In this document: one piece after another, positions 1-7,990 of the stretch
Numbering within the stretch: the stretch's first letter is position 1
Layout: each line of letters opens with the position of its first letter
NCBI GenBank assembly: GCA_900465685.1
Contig: UEGR01000012.1
Location: 185,259-249,258, forward strand
Length of the DNA stretch: 64,000 nt
Reading direction: 5' to 3'
Source: Hyphomicrobiales bacterium
Lineage (GTDB): Bacteria; Pseudomonadota; Alphaproteobacteria; Rhizobiales; Rhizobiaceae
Notes under the pieces: generated by a model
Told to the model about the DNA's origin: nothing
The model's input: only the letters and a program-made list of their open reading frames with translations
Databases searched by the model: none
Program-made: the position numbers and the translations under genes

Positions 1-725
1 GGGCGGCCATCCTGCATCTCGCCTTGCGCAAGATAGAACTGCGGACGCGGATCGTTCGGCTCAAGCTCAACTGCCTTGTTCAGGAACGACTCTGCCTCGG
101 CAGTGATCGTGCCGCCTGAAACGGCGGCAAGTCCTTCCGCCAGACCCAGCAGGCGTGGGAAATTTTCACCGTCGATGCGGATGGACGAACGATAGGCATT
201 CACCGCATCAGCCGGGCGACCAAGACGCATGTAGATCGGCGCCAGCACATCCCAGCCGCGTGCATCATCAGGATTTTTCGCCAGATGCGCTTCCGCCCGT
301 GCCACGAGTTCATCGACCGAACCGCGATCAGGATTATCGGAGAGACGCCCGGCAAGCGGCATGGAGGGCACGTCGGGCTTGCCAAACAGCGGATAGACGC
401 CCCATGCGATCAGCGGCACGGCCAGTACGGCGATGAGTGCCAGAACGCGGCCTGAACCCGCAGACTGCGCCGCGTTTGCAGCGTCCTGACTTTCTTTTTC
501 GGCACTCAGAATACGACGGGAGATTTCAATCCGCGCCTGTTCGGCGCTTTGCGCATCGATCATGCCGCGGGCGGCATCTGCTTCGACTTCGCGCAGCTGA
601 TCACGATAGACCTCGAGATCATTCTTTTCGGCAGGCAAAAAAGCCTGCTTGCGCCGCGTGAGAGGCAACAAGACAGCCAAAGTGGCTGCTAACGTCAGTA
701 ATGCTGCAATCAACCAAAATCCCAT
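1..725 (-). CDS. ccmI: Cytochrome c biogenesis protein CcmI (C-terminus off window)
   Basis: Partial gene; about 241 N-terminal codons are visible and the rest lies left of position 1. CcmI (CycH) presents apocytochrome c to the haem ligation complex at the inner membrane. The reading starts MGFWLIAALL, giving a first membrane helix at residues 2-22, followed by a basic stretch, a leucine-zipper-like acidic segment containing YRDQLREVEAD and ARGMI (typical of CcmI), and a second helix at about residues 94-114. A TPR-like periplasmic region follows (DARGWDVLAPIYMRLGRPADAV). The family identity rests on this two-helix plus TPR layout and the conserved linker. The start ATG is read from the complement of 723-725. 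The ccmEFH genes would be expected just beyond the left edge. Confidence 0.85.
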   Translation of the reverse strand, partial: MGFWLIAALLTLAATLAVLLPLTRRKQAFLPAEKNDLEVYRDQLREVEADAARGMIDAQSAEQARIEISRRILSAEKESQDAANAAQSAGSGRVLALIAVLAVPLIAWGVYPLFGKPDVPSMPLAGRLSDNPDRGSVDELVARAEAHLAKNPDDARGWDVLAPIYMRLGRPADAVNAYRSSIRIDGENFPRLLGLAEGLAAVSGGTITAEAESFLNKAVELEPNDPRPQFYLAQGEMQDGR

Positions 726-841
726 GGCTACGACTTAAGCGTAGGCATGGGAAAAACCAACCAATACCTGTCACAACTGGCCGCCTAGGGCAATTCGCCG
801 CAAAGGCGCGCTCGCGGTTCCAATGGTCTGTTTGCGACAGA

Positions 842-1291
842 TCAGGTCAGCGGTGTCCAGCTGCCGTCCGTATTGCGGCAGGCAGTGCCGCGCACGGTTT
901 GCTGCGAACCGCCAATGTCGAAAGTATGCGAATATTGGCGGCAGTTCTGTGAGCCGACCTGATAAGGCTGCGCCGCCGTCACATCACCGGAATTCGACCC
1001 GGCGCTCCACGAAACGGCTTTGCCCGCCGGAGAATATTCGAGAGCGCGATATTCAGCTTCCAGCGCCTTTCTCCGGTCGCCCGGGCTGAGCTGGTTTGCC
1101 GTGTTGCCGAGCAGGCCGTTGCCCAGAGATGCGAGCAGGCTCGATTCCGGCTTCGCGGACGATGACGAACCGCCCAGCGACGTCAGCCCTCTGCCACCGC
1201 CCGATGTCCCGCATGCCGACAAGACCATCGACAGGACAACCAGGGTCGGAACAACCACAGCCGGAGAAGAAAACCTGAATTTCATCATCAT
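842..1291 (-). CDS. Outer-membrane lipoprotein, 17-kDa surface antigen type
   Basis: Secreted lipoprotein of about 149 residues. The N-terminus is MMMKFRF followed by a hydrophobic stretch and a lipobox ending LSAC, so signal peptidase II cleavage and lipidation are expected. The C-terminal 60 residues carry the pattern QNCRQYSHTFDIGGSQQTVRGTAC...DGSW, which resembles the RT0821/Lpp0805 (17-kDa antigen) surface-protein domain. The middle is Gly/Ser rich. I choose one of the triple ATGs because GAGGG lies about 10 nt upstream; a TTG 24 nt further up would only add non-signal-like residues. It stands alone between ccmI and feuQ. The molecular function of the family is not established. Confidence 0.7.
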   Translation of the reverse strand: MMMKFRFSSPAVVVPTLVVLSMVLSACGTSGGGRGLTSLGGSSSSAKPESSLLASLGNGLLGNTANQLSPGDRRKALEAEYRALEYSPAGKAVSWSAGSNSGDVTAAQPYQVGSQNCRQYSHTFDIGGSQQTVRGTACRNTDGSWTPLT

Positions 1292-1363
1292 AACAAACCG
1301 GCCCTCATGAACCAATGAGCTTGCATATTATCGCATCATGCGCTCTTTAAATGTCAGCTTCTT

Positions 1364-1411
1364 AGAGCATTTTCAGCAAAAGTGCGAAATCGTTTTGCAT
1401 ACGCAAATGCT
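1364..1411 (+). repeat. Short dispersed repeat, AGAGCATTTNCAGCAAAAGTGCG family, copy 1
   Basis: A roughly 48-bp sequence starting AGAGCATTTTCAGCAAAAGT and running through CGTTTTGC to AATGCT. The same sequence in the opposite orientation and slightly diverged is at 13311-13358. It lies in the gap downstream of feuQ (minus strand). Repeats of this type, beginning AGAGCATTT and containing CAGCAAAAGTGCGAA, are common in intergenic regions of Hyphomicrobiales. Confidence 0.7.
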
Positions 1412-1448
1412 AAAAAGCAAAGACATCGCTTTAACTTAAATCGCAACC

Positions 1449-2780
1449 TTAATCTTCCGCAAGCGGCAACACGGTACGAACGCGCAAGCCTCCCATCGGA
1501 CTTTTGTCCAGATGCAGCTGCCCGCCATATTCGCGAACCGTATCCTGCACGATGGCAAGACCAAGACCTGTGCCGGGCTTGGTTTCATCCACCCGGCTGC
1601 CGCGTTTCAACGCTGCCTCGATCTTGTCAGCCTCTAGTCCCGGCCCATCATCCTCGATCGCGATTTCGAACTGCCGCTGGGCATCCGAGGCTGACCTCAC
1701 AGTAATACTGACACGGCGGCTCGCCCATTTACCCGCATTTTCGAGAAGGTTGCCGACGATTTCCTCAAGGTCTTCCTTTTCGCCAGCGAAGATCGCGTGC
1801 GGGAGATCATTGCGTAAGCTGACATGGAGTGCAGGGTTGAGTTTGGCAGTTACGCGATGCATACGCTCCATCACCGGCGCGACAGAAGTGCGGAAAACCA
1901 CGCTGTCCCGCTGCGCTGCAATGCGCGCGCGTTGCAGGTAGTGCTGGATCTGCACCTGCATGGCCTCGCTCTGCTCCTGCACGACGCGTCCCTGATCGCC
2001 ACCAATGGTGCGACCTTCATTGACAAGCACGGAGAGCGGGGTCTTCAGCGAATGGGCGAGATTGCCAACCTGCGTTCTGGATCGTTCAACGATTCGGCGA
2101 TTGTTTTCGATCAGCGCATTCATTTCGCGGGCAAGCGGCGCGATTTCCATCGGCAGCGAGGCATCGAGCTTCGATGAGCGTCCCTCGCGAATATCGGCGA
2201 GCGCCTGACGCACCTTATCCAGCGGGCGCAAGCCGAACAGGATGATTGCCGCATTGATCAGGATACTGCCAATGCCGAACACCGCCAGATATGCGGCGAG
2301 CTTTGTCTTGAAATCGGAAATCTCATTCATGACTTCGCTGAGATTGCCCATCACGCGGAAACGGGCCACGCGGCCAGAATTGTCCAGAACGACTTCCGTT
2401 TCGACGATGAAAAGCTCTTCGCCGTTAAGCCCCGGCAAGGAATAGCTGCGCATGAAGGAACTGTCGAAAGGCGTCTGTGTTATCGGCATTTCCGGGACGA
2501 TACGTCCAATCAGCGATGGCGATTCCAGCTTCCCGCTCATATTGGGTGCGATCGGGTCCACCGACCAGTACCAGCCGGAAAGCGGGCTGGAATAGCGCAA
2601 TTCGCCCAGTTCCGGTCGTCCCTGAAGCACACCTTCCGCCGAAACGCTGACAGCGCCGACGAGGCTGAACAGATGCGCGGTGAGAAGCCGTTCGAAATTA
2701 CTGCGGGCGGCGTCGCTGTAAAGCGAGCCGATAAGGGTAGCGACCACCACCAGCGCCGCAATCACCCATAGCGTCGACAA
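1449..2780 (-). CDS. feuQ: Sensor histidine kinase FeuQ (PhoQ-like)
   Basis: Inner-membrane histidine kinase partner of FeuP. In Sinorhizobium FeuQ/FeuP controls cyclic glucan export in response to osmolarity. Visible parts: membrane helix at residues 3-20, periplasmic domain to about 160, second helix 163-184, HAMP linker, H-box HSLKTPLSVL with phospho-acceptor His243, N-box LLENAGKWA, and G-boxes DDGPGL and GTGLGLAIV. The TTG start used here would leave almost no cytoplasmic residues before the first helix. The frame stays open upstream and encodes a basic segment (LKRFRVIPSLRSLAVRVVT) starting at a CTG at 2835-2837 that overlaps the feuP stop as CTGA, so the real protein is probably 19 residues longer. 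Last gene of the feuPQ operon. Confidence 0.85.
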   Translation of the reverse strand: MSTLWVIAALVVVATLIGSLYSDAARSNFERLLTAHLFSLVGAVSVSAEGVLQGRPELGELRYSSPLSGWYWSVDPIAPNMSGKLESPSLIGRIVPEMPITQTPFDSSFMRSYSLPGLNGEELFIVETEVVLDNSGRVARFRVMGNLSEVMNEISDFKTKLAAYLAVFGIGSILINAAIILFGLRPLDKVRQALADIREGRSSKLDASLPMEIAPLAREMNALIENNRRIVERSRTQVGNLAHSLKTPLSVLVNEGRTIGGDQGRVVQEQSEAMQVQIQHYLQRARIAAQRDSVVFRTSVAPVMERMHRVTAKLNPALHVSLRNDLPHAIFAGEKEDLEEIVGNLLENAGKWASRRVSITVRSASDAQRQFEIAIEDDGPGLEADKIEAALKRGSRVDETKPGTGLGLAIVQDTVREYGGQLHLDKSPMGGLRVRTVLPLAED

Positions 2781-2833
2781 TGTGACAACGCGAACGGCGA
2801 GAGAGCGGAGCGATGGGATGACGCGAAAACGCT

Positions 2834-3523
2834 TCAGTTGTCGTTCCCCTTCGGATCAGCGCCGGCATCGGAGCGCATACGATAGCCCATGCCACGCACG
2901 GTCTCGATGAGATCGACGCCCATCTTTTTGCGGAGGCGCCCGACGAAAACTTCAATCGTATTGGAATCGCGATCGAAATCCTGATCGTAGAGATGCTCCA
3001 CCAGTTCCGTGCGGGAAACCACCTCGTCCATATGATGCATCAGGTAGGACAAAAGCCGATATTCATGCGAGGTCAGCTTCAGCGATACGCCATCGACACT
3101 GGCCTTGGAGGTCTTGGTGTCGAGATGCAGCAGACCGCAGACCATCTCCGACGAGGCATGTCCGGCAGCACGGCGGATGAGCGCACGAAGCCGGGCCAGA
3201 ACTTCCTCAATATGAAAAGGCTTGGCGACATAATCGTCCGCACCGGCATCGATACCGGCAACCTTGTCGCTCCAGCGGTCACGGGCGGTGAGCATGAGAA
3301 CAGGCATGGCGCGCCCGTTGCGACGCCAGCGTTCCACAACGCTGATGCCGTCGATACGCGGCAGGCCGATATCGAGAATCACCGCATCATACGGTTCCGT
3401 ATCACCCAGAAAGTGGCCTTCTTCGCCGTCATAGGCGCTATCGACCACGTAACCTGCGGCAACCATCGCATCGGAAAGTTGTCGGTTCAGGTCCTTGTCG
3501 TCCTCAACAATCAGGATACGCAA
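2834..3523 (-). CDS. feuP: Response regulator FeuP (OmpR/PhoP family)
   Basis: DNA-binding response regulator of 229 residues. The receiver domain has the acidic pocket EDD at residues 7-9, phospho-acceptor Asp51 in VILDIGLP, Thr79 in MLTARD and Lys101 in VAKPFH. A winged-helix effector domain fills about 125-220, with the typical SNTIEVFVGRLRKK and IETVRGMGYRM signatures. The protein is very close in pattern to PhoP-like FeuP of rhizobia and Brucella, known to activate the cyclic glucan exporter gene ndvA in Sinorhizobium. Its stop codon overlaps the probable CTG start of feuQ, so the two are translationally coupled. A hairpin with a T run separates it from the small secreted-protein gene upstream. 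Confidence 0.9.
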   Translation of the reverse strand: MRILIVEDDKDLNRQLSDAMVAAGYVVDSAYDGEEGHFLGDTEPYDAVILDIGLPRIDGISVVERWRRNGRAMPVLMLTARDRWSDKVAGIDAGADDYVAKPFHIEEVLARLRALIRRAAGHASSEMVCGLLHLDTKTSKASVDGVSLKLTSHEYRLLSYLMHHMDEVVSRTELVEHLYDQDFDRDSNTIEVFVGRLRKKMGVDLIETVRGMGYRMRSDAGADPKGNDN

Positions 3524-3561
3524 GCGGGCTGTCTCCCTTCAACGGATCATAAGCAACGGAA

Positions 3562-3595
3562 AAGCCGGTCTGCCCATGACAATGCAAACCGGCTT
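3562..3595 (-). terminator. Attenuator/terminator hairpin between feuN-like gene and feuP
   Basis: Inverted repeat AAGCCGGT ... ACCGGCTT (8-bp arms, 18-nt loop). On the minus strand the stem is followed by TTTTCC. It lies between the stop of the small secreted-protein gene and the feuP start, so it should reduce read-through into feuPQ. Confidence 0.5.
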
Positions 3596-3616
3596 CAAAA
3601 CCCATGCCGGGAATTT

Positions 3617-3928
3617 TTATCGATTGGGCACAGCCACTTCGACGCGGCGCGGACGTTCGCCGTCGCGGCCCGGAACGAGCACGACGACAACACAGACCGG
3701 CGCGCCGTTCTGGGTAGAAGGCGTGGCCTTGGCAAGTTGCCCGCCTTGTTTGGCGGCAACCTGTTCGCCCACGGCGGCACAGTCACCGGCTGCCGCAATC
3801 AGAAGATTGGAGGTCTGCGGCGCAGCAATCGGCATGGCGCCAGCATCGACAATGCCGCCGATGGGCAACAAGCCAAAACTCACCGCGAGAAGCGCGAAAA
3901 CTTTGAGTGCAGAGTTCTTTTTCATCAT
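3617..3928 (-). CDS. Small secreted protein upstream of feuPQ, FeuN-like candidate
   Basis: 103-residue protein with a clear Sec signal peptide (MMKKNSALKVFALLAVSFG...), then a short mature domain with two cysteines (DCAAV and PVCVVVV) and a basic tail ending RRVEVAVPNR. The start is the double ATG at 3923-3928, preceded by AGGCGG. It sits directly upstream of feuP on the same strand. In Sinorhizobium meliloti, feuN encodes a small periplasmic protein just upstream of feuPQ that restrains FeuQ signalling. Position, size and export signal match that role, but I cannot confirm homology by alignment, so the functional link is inferred from context. Confidence 0.6.
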   Translation of the reverse strand: MMKKNSALKVFALLAVSFGLLPIGGIVDAGAMPIAAPQTSNLLIAAAGDCAAVGEQVAAKQGGQLAKATPSTQNGAPVCVVVVLVPGRDGERPRRVEVAVPNR

Positions 3929-4029
3929 GCCGCCTTGTATAGCGCACGACAGCTGAACGATGCATGAACAGGCTGTTCTCGCTATAGACCTTAAAGGATA
4001 ATTTCCCTTTGCTATCACGCTTTGTGAAA

Positions 4030-4236
4030 TTATGAAATGCGTGAAGTTGCCCTGATGCGACCGAATATCGTAACAATTCCAGCGATTGCAGCGGCTAGTT
4101 GCAGTAAAACATCCGTTAGCGCAACTTGATCGACAGCACTGTCCGCGACCCCGAAAGCCCCCGCCAGCCCTAGAATAATCGAGACTAGCCCCGCCCAGAC
4201 AGTGCGGGAAAGATACCAGGCCTTGTCGTCTGTCAT
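4030..4236 (-). CDS. Small phage holin-like membrane protein at the end of the GTA relic
   Basis: 68 residues starting MTDDKAWYLSRTVWAGLVSI, with two hydrophobic helices (about 12-30 and 42-58) and a basic C-terminus (GRIRATSRIS). The SRTVWAG opening and the GR-I-A ending resemble small putative phage holins (Pam3-gp28-like). The ribosome site CTGGAGAAAC lies in the 17-nt gap after the gp15 stop, so it is co-transcribed with the tail gene. It could be a leftover lysis function of the gene transfer agent. Family assignment is by pattern only. Confidence 0.55.
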   Translation of the reverse strand: MTDDKAWYLSRTVWAGLVSIILGLAGAFGVADSAVDQVALTDVLLQLAAAIAGIVTIFGRIRATSRIS

Positions 4237-4253
4237 TTTGTTTCTCCAGGAAA

Positions 4254-7034
4254 TTATAAGCCAGCCGCCAGATTGAGTACAGCCATATCACCGGCCCCGA
4301 TTTTTGTGCTGACCATCGTAATGCGCAGCTCAAACGCGCCGACACCCACGTCGGCAGTGCGAATCGCTTTGACATAAGTCCACGTGGCCGAAGTGACCTG
4401 ATCACGCCGCACGACGGCTCCATTCTGCCAGACCTCGACCGTATAAAGCTCGCGCTCCTCGCCCAGCGGAATGTCTTCGCCGAGCCAGCTGTCAGCGTCG
4501 ATCCGCCCACGCCGCGTCCAGCCCAAAGTGAGATCGCCATTGGCCGCACGGTCATATTTCAGATGAACCGGACTCAATGGCGTCAGTCCGCGCAGCCCGC
4601 CGCTCTGTTGGACCGTGTCGAAATAAGCATCGGAGAAAGTTTTACCGGCAGTTCCGACGCGCCAGTTAAGTTCAAGCCCCAGTTCGGACGCCGACAGGCC
4701 TACCCCGCTCACCGCCGTATCGAGCAATATGAACGGTGTTTCGACCGGCTTGTCGGCGAGTGCTGCCGTTTCCGTGCCAAGCTGCCCGCGCAACAGCCGC
4801 GACAAACGCCAGCGATTGGTCCCGATCTCCTCCGCATCGAGAAACTGGAATATTTCCCAGTCCCCATTGGGCGCTTGCAACAGCCCGGTATTGGCCCCGT
4901 TCAGAATCTGGGCCAACGGACGCGATTGAAGTTCGCCAGCATAGAGCATGACCACAACCGAGTGCCCTTCCTGCAAGCGCCCGCTCGGACCACCGGCAAG
5001 CGGCTCGGCCAGTTCGCCCATCACTGCCCGTTCCGTAATCCTCGCCCGCTCGGCAAAACCTTCGTCGGTCGGTGAGGCATAGACCGCCACACCACGCCAT
5101 GGCTTGGCATGGGCTGCGATACGAAACTGCCCTGCGGGTTCCTCCGCCCCCGGCCAGAGCGGCAGATCGACAAGATGGATAGCCGGCTTCGTGTCGATGG
5201 CCGGTCCGCCTGGTACTGCCTGTGGCGTCTCGCCCCGATCCGCAAAGACGATATTCGGGGCAAGCGCCGTCGTCTTGACGGAGCGCACCGAACCGTCATC
5301 CAAGCTGGTTATGACATAGTCACGCGTACCACCCAGCATATCGAGGCGCAGCCGGTCTCCAACATGAAGCGACGCCACAGACCATGGCAGCGAAAAGGAT
5401 GCCGTTCGCCGCTCGGCATAGCGGCGCGCCATCCATGTTTCGGCCAGTGCCGCCGCCTGTCCTTGTTCCATTGCCCCTGACAGGCTGATGCTCTCGCTGC
5501 CTTGCCCCTCGTCTCGTCGCACCGCCGCGCCGACAACCTGAAAATCCCGCAGCGGATCGCTACAGTAAAATTCGACCGTCGCGGGCAATGTGCTCTGATC
5601 TTCCAGTTCTGCTGTGAATGGATCTCCTTCATCCGGTTGCACCAGCAGGTCGCTGACCGCAACGGCTGACGACACCCGCGCTATGCTCCTGAACGCGAAC
5701 TGACCCGCCTGCTCAAAGCCATGCACGCCAAAGACATTCAGAAGCGGCTCCAGCACGCCCCGCGCAGTCGATGATTCGGAAATAGTGAAACCGGCGAGAT
5801 AGCCGTCCACGCCGGAACAATCGGCCTGCGGCAGACCGAAATCGGCAAGGATCGCCGCGATCAGCTCATCCAGTGCAACGCCGCTCAGACGCCCGTTCAG
5901 CCAATGGCCAAGACGCCAGTTGGCGGTATCGCCCCAAATACTGCTGCCCAGCGGGAACTCCGGAAAAGGTCGCGTGTCCCACGCCCAGAGATAGATGCGG
6001 TCCATATCCAGCATCGGTCCGCCATAGACGGGCGACACAATATTGGCCGTCGGCCAGTGCTGGTAATGGGCGCGCAGAAACCGCTCCATGGCGGCATCGG
6101 AGCGCGATCCATTCGAGAAATAGGGCGTGGCATTTTCCGACGACTTCGGATCTGGAAAGACATTCGGCTGGTTCGGCCCCTTGTCCACCGCCGGGCAGCC
6201 AAGCTCTGTAAACCAGATGGGTTTCGACTGCGGCACCCAGCCGGTCGGGCTTGCCGCTTCAACCCCGTCGATACGGTTGAAATGCGGATTGCTCCACCAG
6301 GCGCGGATATCCTTGTAGCGATAGACCCACGGTTTCCCCGCCAGCCCGTCGGTGATCGGCATACGCTGTCGGGCGTTCCGATTGCTGTCACTGGCATAAT
6401 ACCAGTCATAGCCCTCGCCCGCTTCGATCTGGCCCGTCAGCCCGGCGAAATCATACGGCCCGTCGAAACCGTCCGGGTTGCTTCCGTCGAGGTCACCATC
6501 GCGCCAATCGGCAAGCGGCATGTAATTATCGATGCCGATGGCGTTGACGGCCGGGTGGGACCAGAGCGGATCAAGATTGAAGAACAGATCGCCGGTCCCG
6601 TCCTGCGACTGATAGCCGAAATATTCCGTCCAGTCCGCGCCATAGGTTATGTGGCAGGCGCTGTCCAACCGCTCGCGCATTTCCGCGGCCAGCGAACAAA
6701 GGCTCGTCACAAACGGAAAGCTCGTCCGCCCATCGCGAATGCTGGTGAGGCCACGCAATTCCGAGCCAATCAGAAACGTATCGACGCCGCCCGCCTGCAC
6801 CGCCAAATCGGCGCAATGGCGCAGGAAACGGCGATAACCCCATTCGCCTTCGACGAAAGCCGTTACCTGATCCGCTGCCTCTGGTGTCTTGTCGGGCGTG
6901 CCGACGAAACCGATTGCGGGGTGACAGGTAATGCGTCCGCGCCACGGATAGACCGGCTGCCCGACGCCGTCATAAGGCGATGGCAGCGTGTTGCCTGCCG
7001 AAATATCCATCATGATGAACGGATAGAGCGTCAC
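4254..7034 (-). CDS. GTA tail/host-specificity protein gp15, N-terminally truncated
   Basis: 926-residue open frame matching the C-terminal two thirds of the GTA gp15 protein (full-length relatives are about 1300 residues). The first ~370 residues form the GTA TIM-barrel-like domain (HCADLAVQAGGVDTFLIGSEL; later PIWFTELGCPAVDKGPNQP). A phage-tail_3-like part and a baseplate C-terminus follow. The frame opens at GTG TLYPFIMMD, which lies inside the normal protein, not at its start. Immediately upstream is the first part of the terminase gene in a different frame, so the N-terminal third of gp15 and all intervening GTA genes are missing. The remaining frame has no stop codons over 2.8 kb, which suggests recent loss or residual selection. 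Confidence 0.8.
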   Translation of the reverse strand: MTLYPFIMMDISAGNTLPSPYDGVGQPVYPWRGRITCHPAIGFVGTPDKTPEAADQVTAFVEGEWGYRRFLRHCADLAVQAGGVDTFLIGSELRGLTSIRDGRTSFPFVTSLCSLAAEMRERLDSACHITYGADWTEYFGYQSQDGTGDLFFNLDPLWSHPAVNAIGIDNYMPLADWRDGDLDGSNPDGFDGPYDFAGLTGQIEAGEGYDWYYASDSNRNARQRMPITDGLAGKPWVYRYKDIRAWWSNPHFNRIDGVEAASPTGWVPQSKPIWFTELGCPAVDKGPNQPNVFPDPKSSENATPYFSNGSRSDAAMERFLRAHYQHWPTANIVSPVYGGPMLDMDRIYLWAWDTRPFPEFPLGSSIWGDTANWRLGHWLNGRLSGVALDELIAAILADFGLPQADCSGVDGYLAGFTISESSTARGVLEPLLNVFGVHGFEQAGQFAFRSIARVSSAVAVSDLLVQPDEGDPFTAELEDQSTLPATVEFYCSDPLRDFQVVGAAVRRDEGQGSESISLSGAMEQGQAAALAETWMARRYAERRTASFSLPWSVASLHVGDRLRLDMLGGTRDYVITSLDDGSVRSVKTTALAPNIVFADRGETPQAVPGGPAIDTKPAIHLVDLPLWPGAEEPAGQFRIAAHAKPWRGVAVYASPTDEGFAERARITERAVMGELAEPLAGGPSGRLQEGHSVVVMLYAGELQSRPLAQILNGANTGLLQAPNGDWEIFQFLDAEEIGTNRWRLSRLLRGQLGTETAALADKPVETPFILLDTAVSGVGLSASELGLELNWRVGTAGKTFSDAYFDTVQQSGGLRGLTPLSPVHLKYDRAANGDLTLGWTRRGRIDADSWLGEDIPLGEERELYTVEVWQNGAVVRRDQVTSATWTYVKAIRTADVGVGAFELRITMVSTKIGAGDMAVLNLAAGL

Positions 7035-7413
7035 GCTTATCCCAGATCAGGCGGCGGCGCGTCGCCTCATAACGTGGACGGCTAAGCCGTGACACCGACA
7101 AAATCCCGGACGGCCCATCAACCATAACCTCCCGCGCATCGTTGAATGTTTCACCGACCAGCGCGATATGACCGCATGGCTTCTGGCCGAAAGGCGGCAG
7201 GCCAAGCGCCATGCCCGACACCCATTCCGTGCCCGCACGCGTCTTGCCGGAACCACGCCCGCCAAGAATGAGCCAGACCCGCCAGTCGCCGACGGGCGGC
7301 AATTGCGCGTCACGGGCCCGGAGCAGCCACTCCTCCCCCGCCGCCATCACCTGCATTCGCGTCAAGCCCGCGCCCCAGGATTTCCCTTGCACGCCTTTTT
7401 GCAAGTTCCTCAA
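6970..7413 (-). pseudogene. GTA terminase large subunit, N-terminal fragment
   Basis: 147-residue open frame whose first ~118 residues are the ATPase start of the GTA/phage large terminase: PPVGDWRVWLILGGRGSGKTRAGTEW (in pieces: Walker A GGRGSGKT, then RAGTEWV), followed by HIALVGETFNDAREVMVDG and ending at the conserved RRRLIW. After that (about position 7042) the sequence no longer resembles terminase; the last ~28 residues are an out-of-frame reading of gp15. The Walker B motif, nuclease domain and about 300 residues are absent. It cannot be a working terminase. It overlaps the small-terminase-like ORF upstream by 104 bp, so its true start may be further downstream. Confidence 0.8.
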
Positions 7414-7906
7414 TTCTCCTGTCTATCCGTAGTAAAGCCTGCCGCGCCTCATTGACGCTGACCGTGGAGCTTTCCTCCGAACGCGCCGGGGCGGTTGCTT
7501 CAGCAGAGAGTTCACCCACGGTCTTCACGGCCCTCGCCAGCGCCATCAAGGCTTCGGCCTTGCCCTTGTCCGGCAGTTCTTCTGCATCGAGCAACCGTTT
7601 CAGTTCCGTCTGCAAACGTTCCAGCGCTGGATCAGCTTTCACCTGCGGTTTGAGCGTTGCGCCTGATGGTGTGACCAGCTGTAACCGGCGCAGCCGCACC
7701 AGATAATTATCCAGCGAATAACCCAGCACCTCGGCCATTTCAGCACTGTCGATGCCGTGGGTCGTCTGCAAACCATACGCAAGCCGGATACGCGCCTCGC
7801 TGCGCGCCTGTCTTGTTGTGATGTCCAACTGCGGCACCTGCGCTTGGAGCGCGTTTCGATCTGATTGGATCAGATCAGTGCTCCAATCCTTTGTTTTATC
7901 GCGCAT
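7310..7906 (-). CDS. Conserved protein upstream of GTA terminase (small-terminase-like)
   Basis: 198 residues with no family I can name with certainty. Residues ~50-80 (GIDSAEMAEVLGYSLDNYLVRLRRLQLV) look like a helix-turn-helix, and the C-terminal half is helical and charged with a Gly-rich tail. In Rhodobacter the first GTA gene is a small terminase, and position directly before terL fits that role here. The first ~20 codons (MRDKTKDWSTDLIQSDRNAL) lie entirely inside a 142-bp dispersed repeat that also occurs at 38249-38390. The native start was therefore probably lost or replaced when the repeat inserted. Whether it is still translated is unknown. Confidence 0.5.
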   Translation of the reverse strand: MRDKTKDWSTDLIQSDRNALQAQVPQLDITTRQARSEARIRLAYGLQTTHGIDSAEMAEVLGYSLDNYLVRLRRLQLVTPSGATLKPQVKADPALERLQTELKRLLDAEELPDKGKAEALMALARAVKTVGELSAEATAPARSEESSTVSVNEARQALLRIDRRIEELAKRRAREILGRGLDANAGDGGGGGVAAPGP

Positions 7907-7989
7907 CTTTTCTGATCGAAGCAGGATCAGAAATCAGTCCGGGGACTAATTTCCCTGCGAAGACGCTTCACATTTTTCGGGATGCGCTC
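7847..7989 (+). repeat. 142-bp palindromic dispersed element, copy 1
   Basis: Begins GAGCGCG and ends GCGCTC. Internal palindromes include GATCTGATTGGATCAGATC and TTTTCTGATC...GATCAGAAA, and the right part contains TTTCGGGATGCGCTC. The same element in the same orientation is at 38249-38390 with high identity over its full length. It has the structure of a non-autonomous, MITE-like element. This copy overlaps the first codons of the small-terminase-like ORF. Confidence 0.8.
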
Positions 7990-7990
7990 A

